Of a stretch of 64,000 nt of DNA, positions 33,201-41,593 are shown piece by piece. The translations under genes and the position numbers were made by a program. Position 1 is the stretch's first letter. Every line of letters starts with the position of its first letter. The DNA comes from Rhizobium chutanense. GTDB lineage: Bacteria > Pseudomonadota > Alphaproteobacteria > Rhizobiales > Rhizobiaceae. The notes beneath the pieces are model-generated. The model was not told the DNA's origin and did no database searches. It saw nothing but the letters and a program-made list of their open reading frames with translations. The stretch covers positions 1 through 64,000 of the forward strand of contig NZ_NWSV01000014.1 of the NCBI RefSeq assembly GCF_002531935.1. The letters run 5' to 3'.

Positions 33201-36107
33201 GGAAAGCGGCGCGTGAGGAAGCTGCTGAAGTCCTATTCGAACGGCGGCACACCCGACCCGGAGAAAGACTTCACGCACCTTAAGCAAATGAAGCAACAAT
33301 CCGCCGCGATTCAGGCAAACGTCCTTTCCGGTAAGCGATCGGGTTTCGCAGGGCTGCAAACGGACGTCGAGCAAGTTGAGCGTAGGCTGTCCGGAGCGCA
33401 GCGCGTGCGTGATAGTCTTATACGGCTCGGCAGGGCCGCCGAAGAGGTGAGGGGGATTGCCCAGGCAATCGCGCCCGTCCTGGCGTCGGCATCCCCTGAT
33501 GCATCGGTTCGCCTGACTGCCAGAGACTTCCTGGCGGCTTTTTCCAACTTCCTTGAGGCAGAGAAGGAGTTCGCTTCGGTGTCGGGCAAGGATATCACGT
33601 CGTTGTATCCCGACGAGATATTCACGTCGTTGCCGCGCCGGCTGAACGATCTTGCCGCTGCCCGTCAGGTGCTTCGCGACTGGGTAGCTTGGTGCCGTGT
33701 TCGCCAGGAGGCGGAAGCGAAGGGGCTCTTCGGGCTGATCAAGGGCATTGAAGATGGCGCAGTCTCTTCTTCGGAAACAGAGGCCGCGTTTCATCTCGGG
33801 TACGCCCGGTGGTGGCTCCCTTTCGCGATCGATGCCAATCCAGTTCTTCGGGAGTTCCGCCGCTTCGAGCACGAGCATGCCGTGGCCGACTTCCGGGATA
33901 TCGACGACATGGTAAGGAAGGCTGCTGCAGGGCGCGTCGCTTCTTCTCTGGCGCATGGGCTTCCTCTGGTGCAGGGCGTTCCCAGACAGTCTGAACTCGG
34001 TCTGCTCCGGCATCAGATGGAGCTTCAACGTCCGAGCCGTTCTATCCGGGAAATCATCGGCGGGATGCCCAACAGCTTCTCAAAGCTCGCGCCATGCATG
34101 TTGATGTCGCCGCTGTCGATCGCGCAGTATCTCCCTCCAGACCAAGCACTGTTCGATGTCGTGATCTTCGACGAGGCATCGCAGATCACCACCTGGGATG
34201 CGGTAGGCGCGATCGCCCGCGGTCGCCAGACGATCATCGTAGGCGATCCCAAACAACTGCCGCCCACCAACTTCTTTGGACGCAACGAAGAGGAGGAAGA
34301 TGTCAGCGAACACGAACGGGATCTCGAGAGCATCCTCGACGAGGCTAAGACAGCGGGGATCCCTGTTCGCGACCTGAGATGGCACTATCGCAGCCGCAAT
34401 GAGTCGCTCATCGCCTTCTCGAACCATCACTACTACCAGAACCGCCTCATCACATTCCCTTCGCCGACGGTGGAGGACAGGGCGGTTAGCCTGAGGCCTG
34501 TACCGAACGGCATCTACGATCGCGGCAAGACCCGCACCAACAAGGTCGAAGCACGCGCCGTTGCAGACGAGGCGGTGCTGCGGATGCGTTCGTGGCTGAA
34601 GCTCTCAGAGGGCGAGCGGCCGACACTCGGGATAATTACATTCAACGCGCAGCAGCAGTCCCTGATTCAGGATTTCCTCGACGAGGCCCGCCGTGCAAGC
34701 CCGGAGTTGGAGTGGTTCTTCTCCGAAGACAGGATTGAACCGACCATCGTGAAGAACCTTGAGAACGTGCAGGGGGACGAGCGTGATACGATCCTCTTCT
34801 CAATCACCTTCACTGAGGACGCGGCCGGGAAAAGGAGCATGGATTTCGGCGCCCTGAACCGAGACGGCGGCGAGCGACGACTGAACGTCGCGGTGACCCG
34901 TGCGCGGCAGGAACTGTTAGTCTTTTCGGGCTTTCGGGCAGATCAGATCGACACTGCACGGACCAAGGCCGTAGGTGTCCATCATCTGAAGACGTTCCTG
35001 GATTTTGCGGACCGTGGTGCTATCGCTCTGCCCGCACAAGATCACGGATCCGTCGGCGGCTTGGAGTCGCCGTTCGAGGAGGCTGTCGCCGAAGAGCTTT
35101 CCAAGCGTGGTTGGCATTTCGTGCCGCAGGTCGGCCTATCCGGCTTCCGCATTGATATAGGCGTGAAGCACCCCGACAAGGCGGGAGCCTACCTTGCCGG
35201 AGTAGAGTGCGATGGCGCAACTTATCACAGCTCGGCGACGGCTCGGGATCGCGACAAGGTCCGCGAGCAAGTATTGCGGGGCCTCGGGTGGAATATCGTC
35301 CGGGTCTGGTCGACTGATTGGTGGTTCGACCGACTGGGCGCTGCCGATCGTCTGCATCACGCACTTAACGAGTTGCTGGATCAAAGCAGGCAGGCGGTCG
35401 AGCCGATTGAAACGGGGTCGACCGAGCTACTCGATAAGGTTTCGGGTGGCGATTCCATTGCGCTCTATGGTGCCGGTTCGGCTGCTATCGAATCTCCGGC
35501 CGACCCTGATTATGACATCATGGTTCAAGATCTGTTCGCTGCCGCGCCAGAGGAGGTTGGCGCTAGCGGGCATTTGGAAGTTCCCATAGCCACGCACTCA
35601 AATGACTCAACGTATCGCATCGCAGACCTGACGGCGTTTAAGTCGCGTCCGAACGACTTCTTCGAGTTTTCCTACCGCGCCACACTTCAAGCCATGGTCG
35701 ACGCTGTCATCGAAGCCGAAGCGCCGATGAGGGAAGATGTTCTGGCTCAGAGGATTGCGCGTGCACACGGTTGGCTCCGGACTGGAGCACGGATCCGCGA
35801 GCGGATCGCCCTTCATCTGAAGCACCTCGACAGAACCTCTGAGTCCAGCGGGGACTTCGTTTGGAAGAGGGGTACAGTCACAGAAATGTTGCCGTACCGT
35901 ATAGGTACCGGTGAGGGCCGGCGGTCGGTGGCGGACATACCGTTGGCAGAGCTTGCAGCGCTGGTCACGTCTAATCCTGGACTATTCGATGAAGCCGACC
36001 CCGCTCTCTCGCTTGCGAGATTGATGGGAGTCGAGCGCCTTGCAGGCACGTCTCGTGGGCGGCTGGAGGAGGCCATCGCCAAGGGGCGCGCGCTCCATTT
36101 CAGTTGA
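30207..36107 (+). CDS. DUF4011-helicase-nuclease-DUF3320 protein, Hhe-like (1,966 aa)
   Basis: I choose the ATG at 30207, preceded by GGGTGGGGAT, over the GTG at 30186. Order of parts: an N-terminal beta region; a transglutaminase-like segment (about 211-257) with Cys in ANCLDLTLLLASAL and His in NGHAAVGVW; DUF4011 from RIDRWQKKLLDLTLRNRLLNF (about 380); a superfamily 1 helicase with Walker A GPPGTGKSQ (about 693), DEASQ (1322), GDPKQLPP (1346) and motif VI RRLNVAVTRAR (about 1557); a Vsr/DUF559-like nuclease (about 1620-1710) with FRIDIGV, GVECDGATYH and RDKVREQVLRGLGW; and DUF3320 (about 1830-1900). This matches the single-protein defence type called Hhe. Anti-phage activity here is inference. 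Confidence 0.83.
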   Translation: MLNIVHANVAIVSDIAPSFTYASFQNAIPVLRSVKVANATNDNLEECQLRLVANPPFVRAKTWMIDRILAGDEISLTDRKVDLDSSYLAGLNEAERGEITLTLTSRGSLLSEIHVPVRLLARDEWGGVNDMAQLLPAFVMPNDPAVARILRSAADQLAAHGHPSGLDGYQSGDPKRTFMLAASVYSAISALGLHYAEAPASFEQRGQKIRRPTDILEQRLANCLDLTLLLASALEASGLHAIILTFNGHAAVGVWLTQRTLANAIETDLMEIRKALGVRELVVFETTGLTHRPAMILDHARQMVEARLDESQRHSFVAAIDVRRARSGGVTPLASHQPLQRSADVPDDDHPSALPLPAMPAFDALPADVAEEKPTTAAGRIDRWQKKLLDLTLRNRLLNFPDSQKTIPFLCSDVSFLEDRLASGSLIRLISLPDQNPVGERDEALFRETRGEDLQRQFATEALLRDELPSKLHVKELEKRLIELHRQVKNDFAEGGANTLFLAVGFLRWKKKPEDERSYRAPLLLVPVKLERKSASSRFGLRFHEDEPRFNATLLQFLERDFDLRLPQFAGALPLDENGVDVPRLLASMRQAVRDVPGMEVVDEVALSTFSFAKFLMWKDLVERTDALRHNRVVKHLIDTPDQVFTSDDPFAAEREIDRRFQPKDIICLLPADSSQIAASIAAAEGRDFVVVGPPGTGKSQTIANMIANCLAVGKTVLFVAEKTAALDVVYRRLREHGLGDHCLELHSNKSDRRSFVSQLKRSWEASIRSDGQEWINVNEKLRFRRDQLNAYVEGLHHLHNNGLSVYKAIGVASKGADAHAPTLSFDALDAHDEAAYRNLSALAADLGRVFGAVDRQPSLELVDRPEWSSSWQEQLLSSASALKEKIIRLQSAHQAFVRELGLSAETDAPIDGLQRLAHLADTLCSTAGTDVSIAFDREFAQFQGALAELSGAIQAYRAAERNLAAPFAHDTLASIPLEQLENEWREASASIWPKSWLGKRRVRKLLKSYSNGGTPDPEKDFTHLKQMKQQSAAIQANVLSGKRSGFAGLQTDVEQVERRLSGAQRVRDSLIRLGRAAEEVRGIAQAIAPVLASASPDASVRLTARDFLAAFSNFLEAEKEFASVSGKDITSLYPDEIFTSLPRRLNDLAAARQVLRDWVAWCRVRQEAEAKGLFGLIKGIEDGAVSSSETEAAFHLGYARWWLPFAIDANPVLREFRRFEHEHAVADFRDIDDMVRKAAAGRVASSLAHGLPLVQGVPRQSELGLLRHQMELQRPSRSIREIIGGMPNSFSKLAPCMLMSPLSIAQYLPPDQALFDVVIFDEASQITTWDAVGAIARGRQTIIVGDPKQLPPTNFFGRNEEEEDVSEHERDLESILDEAKTAGIPVRDLRWHYRSRNESLIAFSNHHYYQNRLITFPSPTVEDRAVSLRPVPNGIYDRGKTRTNKVEARAVADEAVLRMRSWLKLSEGERPTLGIITFNAQQQSLIQDFLDEARRASPELEWFFSEDRIEPTIVKNLENVQGDERDTILFSITFTEDAAGKRSMDFGALNRDGGERRLNVAVTRARQELLVFSGFRADQIDTARTKAVGVHHLKTFLDFADRGAIALPAQDHGSVGGLESPFEEAVAEELSKRGWHFVPQVGLSGFRIDIGVKHPDKAGAYLAGVECDGATYHSSATARDRDKVREQVLRGLGWNIVRVWSTDWWFDRLGAADRLHHALNELLDQSRQAVEPIETGSTELLDKVSGGDSIALYGAGSAAIESPADPDYDIMVQDLFAAAPEEVGASGHLEVPIATHSNDSTYRIADLTAFKSRPNDFFEFSYRATLQAMVDAVIEAEAPMREDVLAQRIARAHGWLRTGARIRERIALHLKHLDRTSESSGDFVWKRGTVTEMLPYRIGTGEGRRSVADIPLAELAALVTSNPGLFDEADPALSLARLMGVERLAGTSRGRLEEAIAKGRALHFS

Positions 36108-36317
36108 CGTGCCGAGCCCAGAAGTTGCAGGTGATCGCCGGGCGCAGCATCGAATTCAAGCCCGGATCCGCGATGGTGCCCGATCCTGATTGTCGGGTTT
36201 TGAGCATTGGCATCGACTAGTGACGCTCCCGTCAAAGTTCGCCGGATCCGAAGCAAGTCCAGGGTATTTTAGATGATCTCAGAAGATGCCTACTTCGAAA
36301 TGATTGTCGCCGCCTGA
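36108..36317. other. Spacer after the helicase-nuclease gene
   Basis: No gene or clear repeat seen. Together with 36597-36752 it flanks a nuclease remnant, giving about 650 bp without an intact gene between the helicase-nuclease and sixA. Confidence 0.4.
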
Positions 36318-36596
36318 ACCGGGGCGCATGCCAAGAGCTGGTGTGGGCTAGAACGTGAAACTCGATGCCGCCAGTTCGATGTTGTCGTGACCATTCCGAA
36401 CGGTCCACATGCCCTTATGCCAGCGGTCGAGGTAAAGCATCACGCGCGGCGGGTGGAAGCGGCGAACATTGCAGCGTTGATTACCAAGGGGCGTGATGTA
36501 AACGCGATAGTTCTAATCGAAGCGGTTGTCGACAATCGAACGAGCGAATATCCCCTGCGCCGCTGGAAGGCTGCCGATCTTATCCGAACATTGTAG
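36318..36596 (+). pseudogene. Remnant of a PD-(D/E)XK restriction-type nuclease
   Basis: The frame is open from just after a stop at 36315. It reads WCGLERETRCRQFDVVVTI, then PAVEVKHHARRVEAANIAAL and a conserved-looking end YPLRRWKAADLIRTL. The spaced Asp (QFDVVV) and Glu-x-Lys (VEVKHH) follow the Mrr-like nuclease core. There is no good start codon with a ribosome-binding site (a GTG at 36387 lies after the Asp), and the N-terminal part of such nucleases is missing. I infer a truncated restriction gene left beside the helicase-nuclease. Confidence 0.5.
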
Positions 36597-36752
36597 GTTG
36601 TCGCTGAAATGCTCATCAAATGGGCAGTCAACGAGTCGACGATCCGCTGCTTGAGGTAAGTACTGGCCGGAGGAAAGCAGCGCGTTTGGAAACGGCGCGC
36701 ACAGAATCAGGATCGTCGACCATTCGCCAAATTCAACCGGAAAGTGGCTTTA

Positions 36753-37274
36753 TTATCCCAAGGATCGCGGGGTTACGAACCGCTCGAGATAACCGGTGCC
36801 CGCCGCAATCTCGTCCCACCCGTCGAGATCAAGTTCGATGACGGCGAGTCCCGCCGTCGGGAACTTCTCCCGCATGCGCCCCATGGCATCGGCATCGCCG
36901 TACGCCACGATAAGCGAAGCAGCATTCTCCATGCCGGGATTGTGGCCGACGATGAGCAGCGTGCGGATGCCAGGTTCGACGGCCCGGATCACATCGAGGA
37001 TGCGCTCCGCCGACACCTCGTAGATATCCACCGCCTCGCGTTCGGAGACCTTTTTCGAAAAGGTCCCGCGGGCGAGCTTCCAGGTTTCCTGCGCCCGGCG
37101 GGCCGGAGAGACGAGGGCGAGATCGGGGATCAGCTTCTCGCGCGCTATATAGGCGCCGATGACGGGTGCTGCCTTACGCCCGCGATCCGCCAATGGCCGT
37201 TCACGGTCGGCCACACCGTCGGGCCAAGCGGATTTGGCGTGGCGCAGAAGGATGAGGCGGTGTTTCGGCAGCAT
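36753..37274 (-). CDS. SixA-type histidine phosphatase (173 aa)
   Basis: Histidine phosphatase fold with the RHG-type motif LILLRHAKSAWPDG at residues 7-20, PLADRGRKAAPVIG, LALVSPARRAQETW and the second catalytic His in LLIVGHNPGMENAA. The size fits SixA, which dephosphorylates phosphohistidine in phosphorelay or PTS-related proteins. The 5' end lies next to the spacer that holds the broken CYTH gene. Single gene; no operon partner is visible. Confidence 0.87.
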   Translation of the reverse strand: MLPKHRLILLRHAKSAWPDGVADRERPLADRGRKAAPVIGAYIAREKLIPDLALVSPARRAQETWKLARGTFSKKVSEREAVDIYEVSAERILDVIRAVEPGIRTLLIVGHNPGMENAASLIVAYGDADAMGRMREKFPTAGLAVIELDLDGWDEIAAGTGYLERFVTPRSLG

Positions 37275-37471
37275 GGGTTCAGCGTCATTCTATCGCGAGG
37301 CCGATGTCATATCATAAGCTAGAGCTTCGTTTCGTGTCGACTCCTGGACCATGAAGAGCCTCCGATACACTCGCAAACTAGGCGGATGTCACTGGGAGGT
37401 CAGTCGTTTCGTCCTGCCTTTGCGAAACTTGAGCATCCCGCGGATTTCGGCGTGACGTTGTTCAATCGAGC

Positions 37472-37660
37472 GTGGAACGCGTCTTGTCCGAAATCGAGCT
37501 CCACCTCGCAGACGAAACTCTGGAGATCGTCCTGAGTTCCGATCTGGCAGGAGAACCGCAGCAGGTCTTCGAGCAGGCATCAACCCATTTCGATACCCCA
37601 GATCGCAGGCTGATGCAGGGAGGCTATTCGCTGTGAATTCGCAAAACGGGCCACCGTCCG
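37472..37660 (+). pseudogene. Broken CYTH-domain (triphosphatase-like) gene fragment
   Basis: The frame from the GTG at 37472 reads VERVLSEIELHLADETLEIV and later THFDTPDRRLMQGGYSL, then a TGA stop (37634-37636), then in the same frame IRKTGHR. The CYTH family has E-x-E-x-K at the N-terminus and YFDTPDxxLxxxGxxLRIRKTG, so the TGA stands exactly where the Arg of LRIR is expected. Homology ends soon after at the hairpin starting at 37649. A one-base nonsense change plus truncation is the simplest reading. No ribosome-binding site is visible. Confidence 0.55.
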
Positions 37661-37687
37661 GGCACTTTTAGTGCCCGGACGGTGGCC
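37649..37687. terminator. Perfect 17-bp inverted repeat, nrdJ-side hairpin
   Basis: GGCCACCGTCCGGGCAC (37649-37665), loop TTTTA, and GTGCCCGGACGGTGGCC (37671-37687). The stem is perfect over 17 bp. On the minus strand it follows nrdJ (ending at 37778) and could terminate it. It also marks the point where the CYTH fragment stops, so it may be part of an inserted element. Confidence 0.6.
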
Positions 37688-37777
37688 ATTTCTTCTGCCA
37701 TAAATGGCCAATTTCAGAGGCTTTTAGCCAGAACTAGCTTCGAACTCTCAACAGACACTGAAGAGCCGCAAGCCTGC

Positions 37778-40700
37778 TCAACTGCACCCACTCGTCGCAC
37801 CGCACGTATCGCACTTCTCGCAGGTGCCATTCCGCACCATCGTGAAATTCTGGCACTCCGAGCACATGTTGCCGGTGTAGCCCTGCATGATCGAGCGCTG
37901 GCGGCGTTCGGCTTCCACCTTCTTGGCTTCCGTCTTGGCCGTTGCCGCGTCGGCGGCGGCCTTGTCGGAGAAGAGGGCGGTGGCGTCGCTGGTGACTTCT
38001 TCCATTACCTCTTCGGCGATCTCTTCGGCCAATTCCTTGGCGCGCTCCTCGTAGTCGCGCTTGAAGGCGACGATTTCGGAGGTGGAGATGGCGGCTGTCG
38101 GCTCCAGCTTGCGGGCAGCACTGCCGGCAAAGGCGGTGACTGTGCCGGTGGACGCGGCGCGGGCGGGGGCTGCGGTGGCCGCACCCTTGGGTTCGCCGGC
38201 CTGGCGTTCGCCGCCGGTGCCGGAGACCAGCGTCGGCTTGTAGCCGCGGGTCCAGCCGGTGGAGAGCAGGTTGGTCTTGCCTTCCTGGATGCCCTTGCCG
38301 AGTGCGGTGTTGGAGAAGTCCGACGTATCGACATGCGCGAGATCGTGACGGCCGAGATAGGAGACGGCCAGTTCGCGGAAGACGTAGTCGAGGATCGACG
38401 TGGCGTTCTTGATCGCGTCATTGCCGATGACCATGCCGGCCGGCTCGAATTTGGTGAAGGTGAAGGCCTCGACATATTCCTCGAGCGGCACGCCATATTG
38501 CAGGCCGAGCGAGATGGCGATGGCGAAGTTGTTCATCATCGCGCGGAAGGCAGCGCCTTCCTTGTGCATGTCGATGAAGATCTCGCCGAGGCGGCCGTCG
38601 CCGAATTCGCCGGTGCGCAGATACACCTTGTGTCCGCCGACAGCGGCCTTCTGGGTATAGCCCTGGCGGCGGTTCGGCAGCTTCTCGCGTTCGCGCGAAA
38701 CCCGTTCGACCACCCGCTCGATGATCTTCTCGGTGATGGTGACGGCCTGGGCGGCGATCGGCGCCTGCAGCAGTTCCTCCAGCGCATCCTCGTCGTCCTC
38801 GTCTTCGATCAGCGAGGCATTGAGCGGCTGCGACAGCTTCGAGCCGTCACGATAGAGCGCGTTGGCCTTGAGGCCGAGCTTCCAGGAGAGCAGATAGGCG
38901 TTCTTGCAATCCTCGACCGTCGCCTCGTTCGGCATGTTGATCGTCTTGGAAATCGCGCCAGAGATGAAGGGCTGGGCCGCCGCCATCATGCGGATATGGC
39001 TTTCCACGGAGAGGTAGCGCTTGCCGATCTTGCCGCAGGGATTGGCGCAATCGAAGACCGGCAGGTGCTCGACTTTCAGGAAGGGCGCGCCTTCCAGCGT
39101 CATCGCACCGCAGACGTGGATGTTGGCGGCTTCGATGTCCTTCTTCGAGAAGCCGATATGGTCGAGCAGGCTGAAGCTCATGTCGGCGAGCTGTTCGTCG
39201 GAAACCTTCAGCGTCTCCTTCAGGAAGTCGGCGCCGAGCGTCCACTGGTTGAAGACGAACTTGATGTCGAAGGCGCTCTTCAGTGCGGCGTTGACGGCAT
39301 CCACCTTCTCGTCGGTGAAGCCCTTGGCCTTCAGTGTCGACGGGTTGACAGCAGGCGCCTGGTTCAGGTTGCCGTGGCCGACGGCATAGGCTTCGATCTC
39401 GGCGATCTGGCTTTCCGAATAGCCGAGCGTGCGCAGCGCGTCCGGCACGGCGCGGTTGATGATCTTGAAGTAGCCGCCGCCGGCGAGCTTCTTGAACTTG
39501 ACCAGCGCGAAGTCGGGCTCAATGCCCGTCGTGTCGCAATCCATGACGAGGCCGATCGTGCCGGTGGGCGCGATGACCGAGACCTGGGCATTGCGGTAGC
39601 CATGCTGTTCGCCGAGCGCGAGCGCCTTGTCCCAGGCCGATTTGGCGTGGGCGACGAGATCCTGGTCCGGGTTTTCCGAATGGATCAGCGCAACCGGGTT
39701 GATCGACAGCGCCTCATAGCCCGAGGTTTCGCCATGGGCGGCGCGGCGATGGTTGCGGATGACCCTGAGCATGCTGTCGCGGTTCGGCGCGAAGTTCGGG
39801 AACGGCCCGAGTTCGGCCGCCATTTCGGCCGAGGTCGCATAGCAGATGCCGGTCATGATCGCGGTCAGCGAACCGGCAATGGCGCGGGCTTCGGCGGAGT
39901 CGTAGGGAATGCCCGACGACATCAGCAGGCCGCCGATATTGGCGTAGCCGAGGCCGAGCGTGCGGTATTCATAGGAAAGTTCGGCAATGCGCTTCGACGG
40001 GAACTGCGCCATCATCACCGAGACTTCGAGCACGACGGTCCACAGGCGAACCGCGTGTTCGTAATCGGCGATATTGATGCGCTTGGTGGCCTTGTCCTTG
40101 AACTGCAGGAGGTTCAGCGAGGCAAGGTTGCAGGCCGTGTCGTCGAGGAACATGTATTCCGAGCACGGGTTCGAGCCGCGGATCGGGCCGCCGGCCGGCG
40201 AAGTGTGCCAGTCGTTCATCGTCGTGTTGAAGTGGATGCCCGGATCGGCCGAAGCCCAGGCGGCGTAGGAAATCGTTTCCCAGAGATCGCGCGCCTTCAA
40301 TGTCTTCATCACCCGGCCGTCCTTGCGGGCGGTCAGGTTCCATTCGCCGTCATTTTCGACAGCGCGCAGGAAGTCGTCCTTGATCGAGACCGAGTTGTTG
40401 GAGTTCTGGCCCGAGACCGTCAGATAGGCTTCCGAGTCCCAATCCGTGTCGTAGGTCTTGAATTGCAGATCCTTATAGCCCTGGCGGGCGAACTGGATGA
40501 CGCGCTGGACGTAGTTCTCCGGAACCTGGTCCTTCTTGGCGGCGCGGATTTCGCGCTTCAGGGCAGGGTTCTTGGCCGGGTCGAAGCAATCGCCGTTATC
40601 GCCGCCTTCGCAATTGAAGCAGGCCTTCATGATCGCCTTCAGATGCTTGGCGACAACCTTCGAGCCGGTGACGAGGGCCGCCACCTTCTGCTCTTCCTTG

Positions 40701-41593
40701 ACCTTCCAGTTGATGTATTCCTCGATATCGGGATGGTCGATATCGACGACCACCATCTTGGCGGCGCGGCGCGTCGTGCCGCCCGACTTGATGGCGCCGG
40801 CGGCGCGGTCGCCGATCTTCAGGAAGCTCATCAGGCCGGAGGAGCGGCCGCCGCCGGAAAGCTTTTCGCCTTCGCCGCGCAGCATCGAGAAGTTGGAGCC
40901 GGTGCCGGAGCCGTATTTGAACAGGCGGGCTTCACGCACCCAGAGGTCCATGATGCCGCCTTCGTTGACGAGATCGTCCTCGACCGACTGGATGAAGCAG
41001 GCATGCGGCTGCGGATGTTCGTAGGCCGACTTCGACTTGGTCAGCTTGCCGGTGAAGGGGTCGACATAGAAATGGCCCTGGCCGGGGCCGTCGATGCCAT
41101 AGGCCCAGTGCAGTCCGGTGTTGAACCACTGCGGCGAGTTCGGGGCGACGCGCTGGGTGGCGAGCATATAGGCAAGCTCGTCCTTGAAGGCCGCAGCATC
41201 TTCTTCCGAAGAGAAATAGCCGCCCTTCCAGCCCCAATAGGTCCATGTGCCGGCAAGGCGGTCGAAGACCTGGCGCGCATCGATTTCGGAGCCGGTCTGT
41301 TCGTCCTTGGGCAGGGTCTTCAGCGCCGCATCGTCGGGAACGGAGCGCCACAGGAAGGAAGGAACGTCGTTTTCCTCGACCTTCTTCAGCCGGGTGGGGA
41401 CGCCGGCCTTGCGGAAATACTTCTGCGCCAGAACGTCGGTCGCGACCTGGGAAAACTGCGCGGGAACGTCGATATTCTCGAGGCGGAACACGATCGAACC
41501 ATCGGGGTTCTTGATCTCGCTCGTCGCCTTGCGGAATTCGATATCCGCATAGGCGCCCTGGCCGGCCTTCGTGAAACGACGTTCGATGCGCAT
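37778..41593 (-). CDS. nrdJ: Vitamin B12-dependent class II ribonucleotide reductase
   Basis: Adenosylcobalamin-dependent reductase making deoxyribonucleotides in aerobic and anaerobic cells. The start is set at the ATG at 41593 (MRIERRFTKAGQGAYADIEF), preceded by GAGGTCAAGACC; the frame extends 11 codons further. Visible are the GRSSGLMSFLKIGDRAAGAIKSGG loop, the substrate-site NPCSEYMFLDDTACNLASLN with active-site Cys, and a C-terminal zinc-ribbon-like tail CSECQNFTMVRNGTCEKCDTC. At 1,271 residues it is a full-length alphaproteobacterial NrdJ. A continuous 1,358-codon frame on the opposite strand is a codon-bias shadow. Confidence 0.95.
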   Translation of the reverse strand: MRIERRFTKAGQGAYADIEFRKATSEIKNPDGSIVFRLENIDVPAQFSQVATDVLAQKYFRKAGVPTRLKKVEENDVPSFLWRSVPDDAALKTLPKDEQTGSEIDARQVFDRLAGTWTYWGWKGGYFSSEEDAAAFKDELAYMLATQRVAPNSPQWFNTGLHWAYGIDGPGQGHFYVDPFTGKLTKSKSAYEHPQPHACFIQSVEDDLVNEGGIMDLWVREARLFKYGSGTGSNFSMLRGEGEKLSGGGRSSGLMSFLKIGDRAAGAIKSGGTTRRAAKMVVVDIDHPDIEEYINWKVKEEQKVAALVTGSKVVAKHLKAIMKACFNCEGGDNGDCFDPAKNPALKREIRAAKKDQVPENYVQRVIQFARQGYKDLQFKTYDTDWDSEAYLTVSGQNSNNSVSIKDDFLRAVENDGEWNLTARKDGRVMKTLKARDLWETISYAAWASADPGIHFNTTMNDWHTSPAGGPIRGSNPCSEYMFLDDTACNLASLNLLQFKDKATKRINIADYEHAVRLWTVVLEVSVMMAQFPSKRIAELSYEYRTLGLGYANIGGLLMSSGIPYDSAEARAIAGSLTAIMTGICYATSAEMAAELGPFPNFAPNRDSMLRVIRNHRRAAHGETSGYEALSINPVALIHSENPDQDLVAHAKSAWDKALALGEQHGYRNAQVSVIAPTGTIGLVMDCDTTGIEPDFALVKFKKLAGGGYFKIINRAVPDALRTLGYSESQIAEIEAYAVGHGNLNQAPAVNPSTLKAKGFTDEKVDAVNAALKSAFDIKFVFNQWTLGADFLKETLKVSDEQLADMSFSLLDHIGFSKKDIEAANIHVCGAMTLEGAPFLKVEHLPVFDCANPCGKIGKRYLSVESHIRMMAAAQPFISGAISKTINMPNEATVEDCKNAYLLSWKLGLKANALYRDGSKLSQPLNASLIEDEDDEDALEELLQAPIAAQAVTITEKIIERVVERVSREREKLPNRRQGYTQKAAVGGHKVYLRTGEFGDGRLGEIFIDMHKEGAAFRAMMNNFAIAISLGLQYGVPLEEYVEAFTFTKFEPAGMVIGNDAIKNATSILDYVFRELAVSYLGRHDLAHVDTSDFSNTALGKGIQEGKTNLLSTGWTRGYKPTLVSGTGGERQAGEPKGAATAAPARAASTGTVTAFAGSAARKLEPTAAISTSEIVAFKRDYEERAKELAEEIAEEVMEEVTSDATALFSDKAAADAATAKTEAKKVEAERRQRSIMQGYTGNMCSECQNFTMVRNGTCEKCDTCGATSGCS

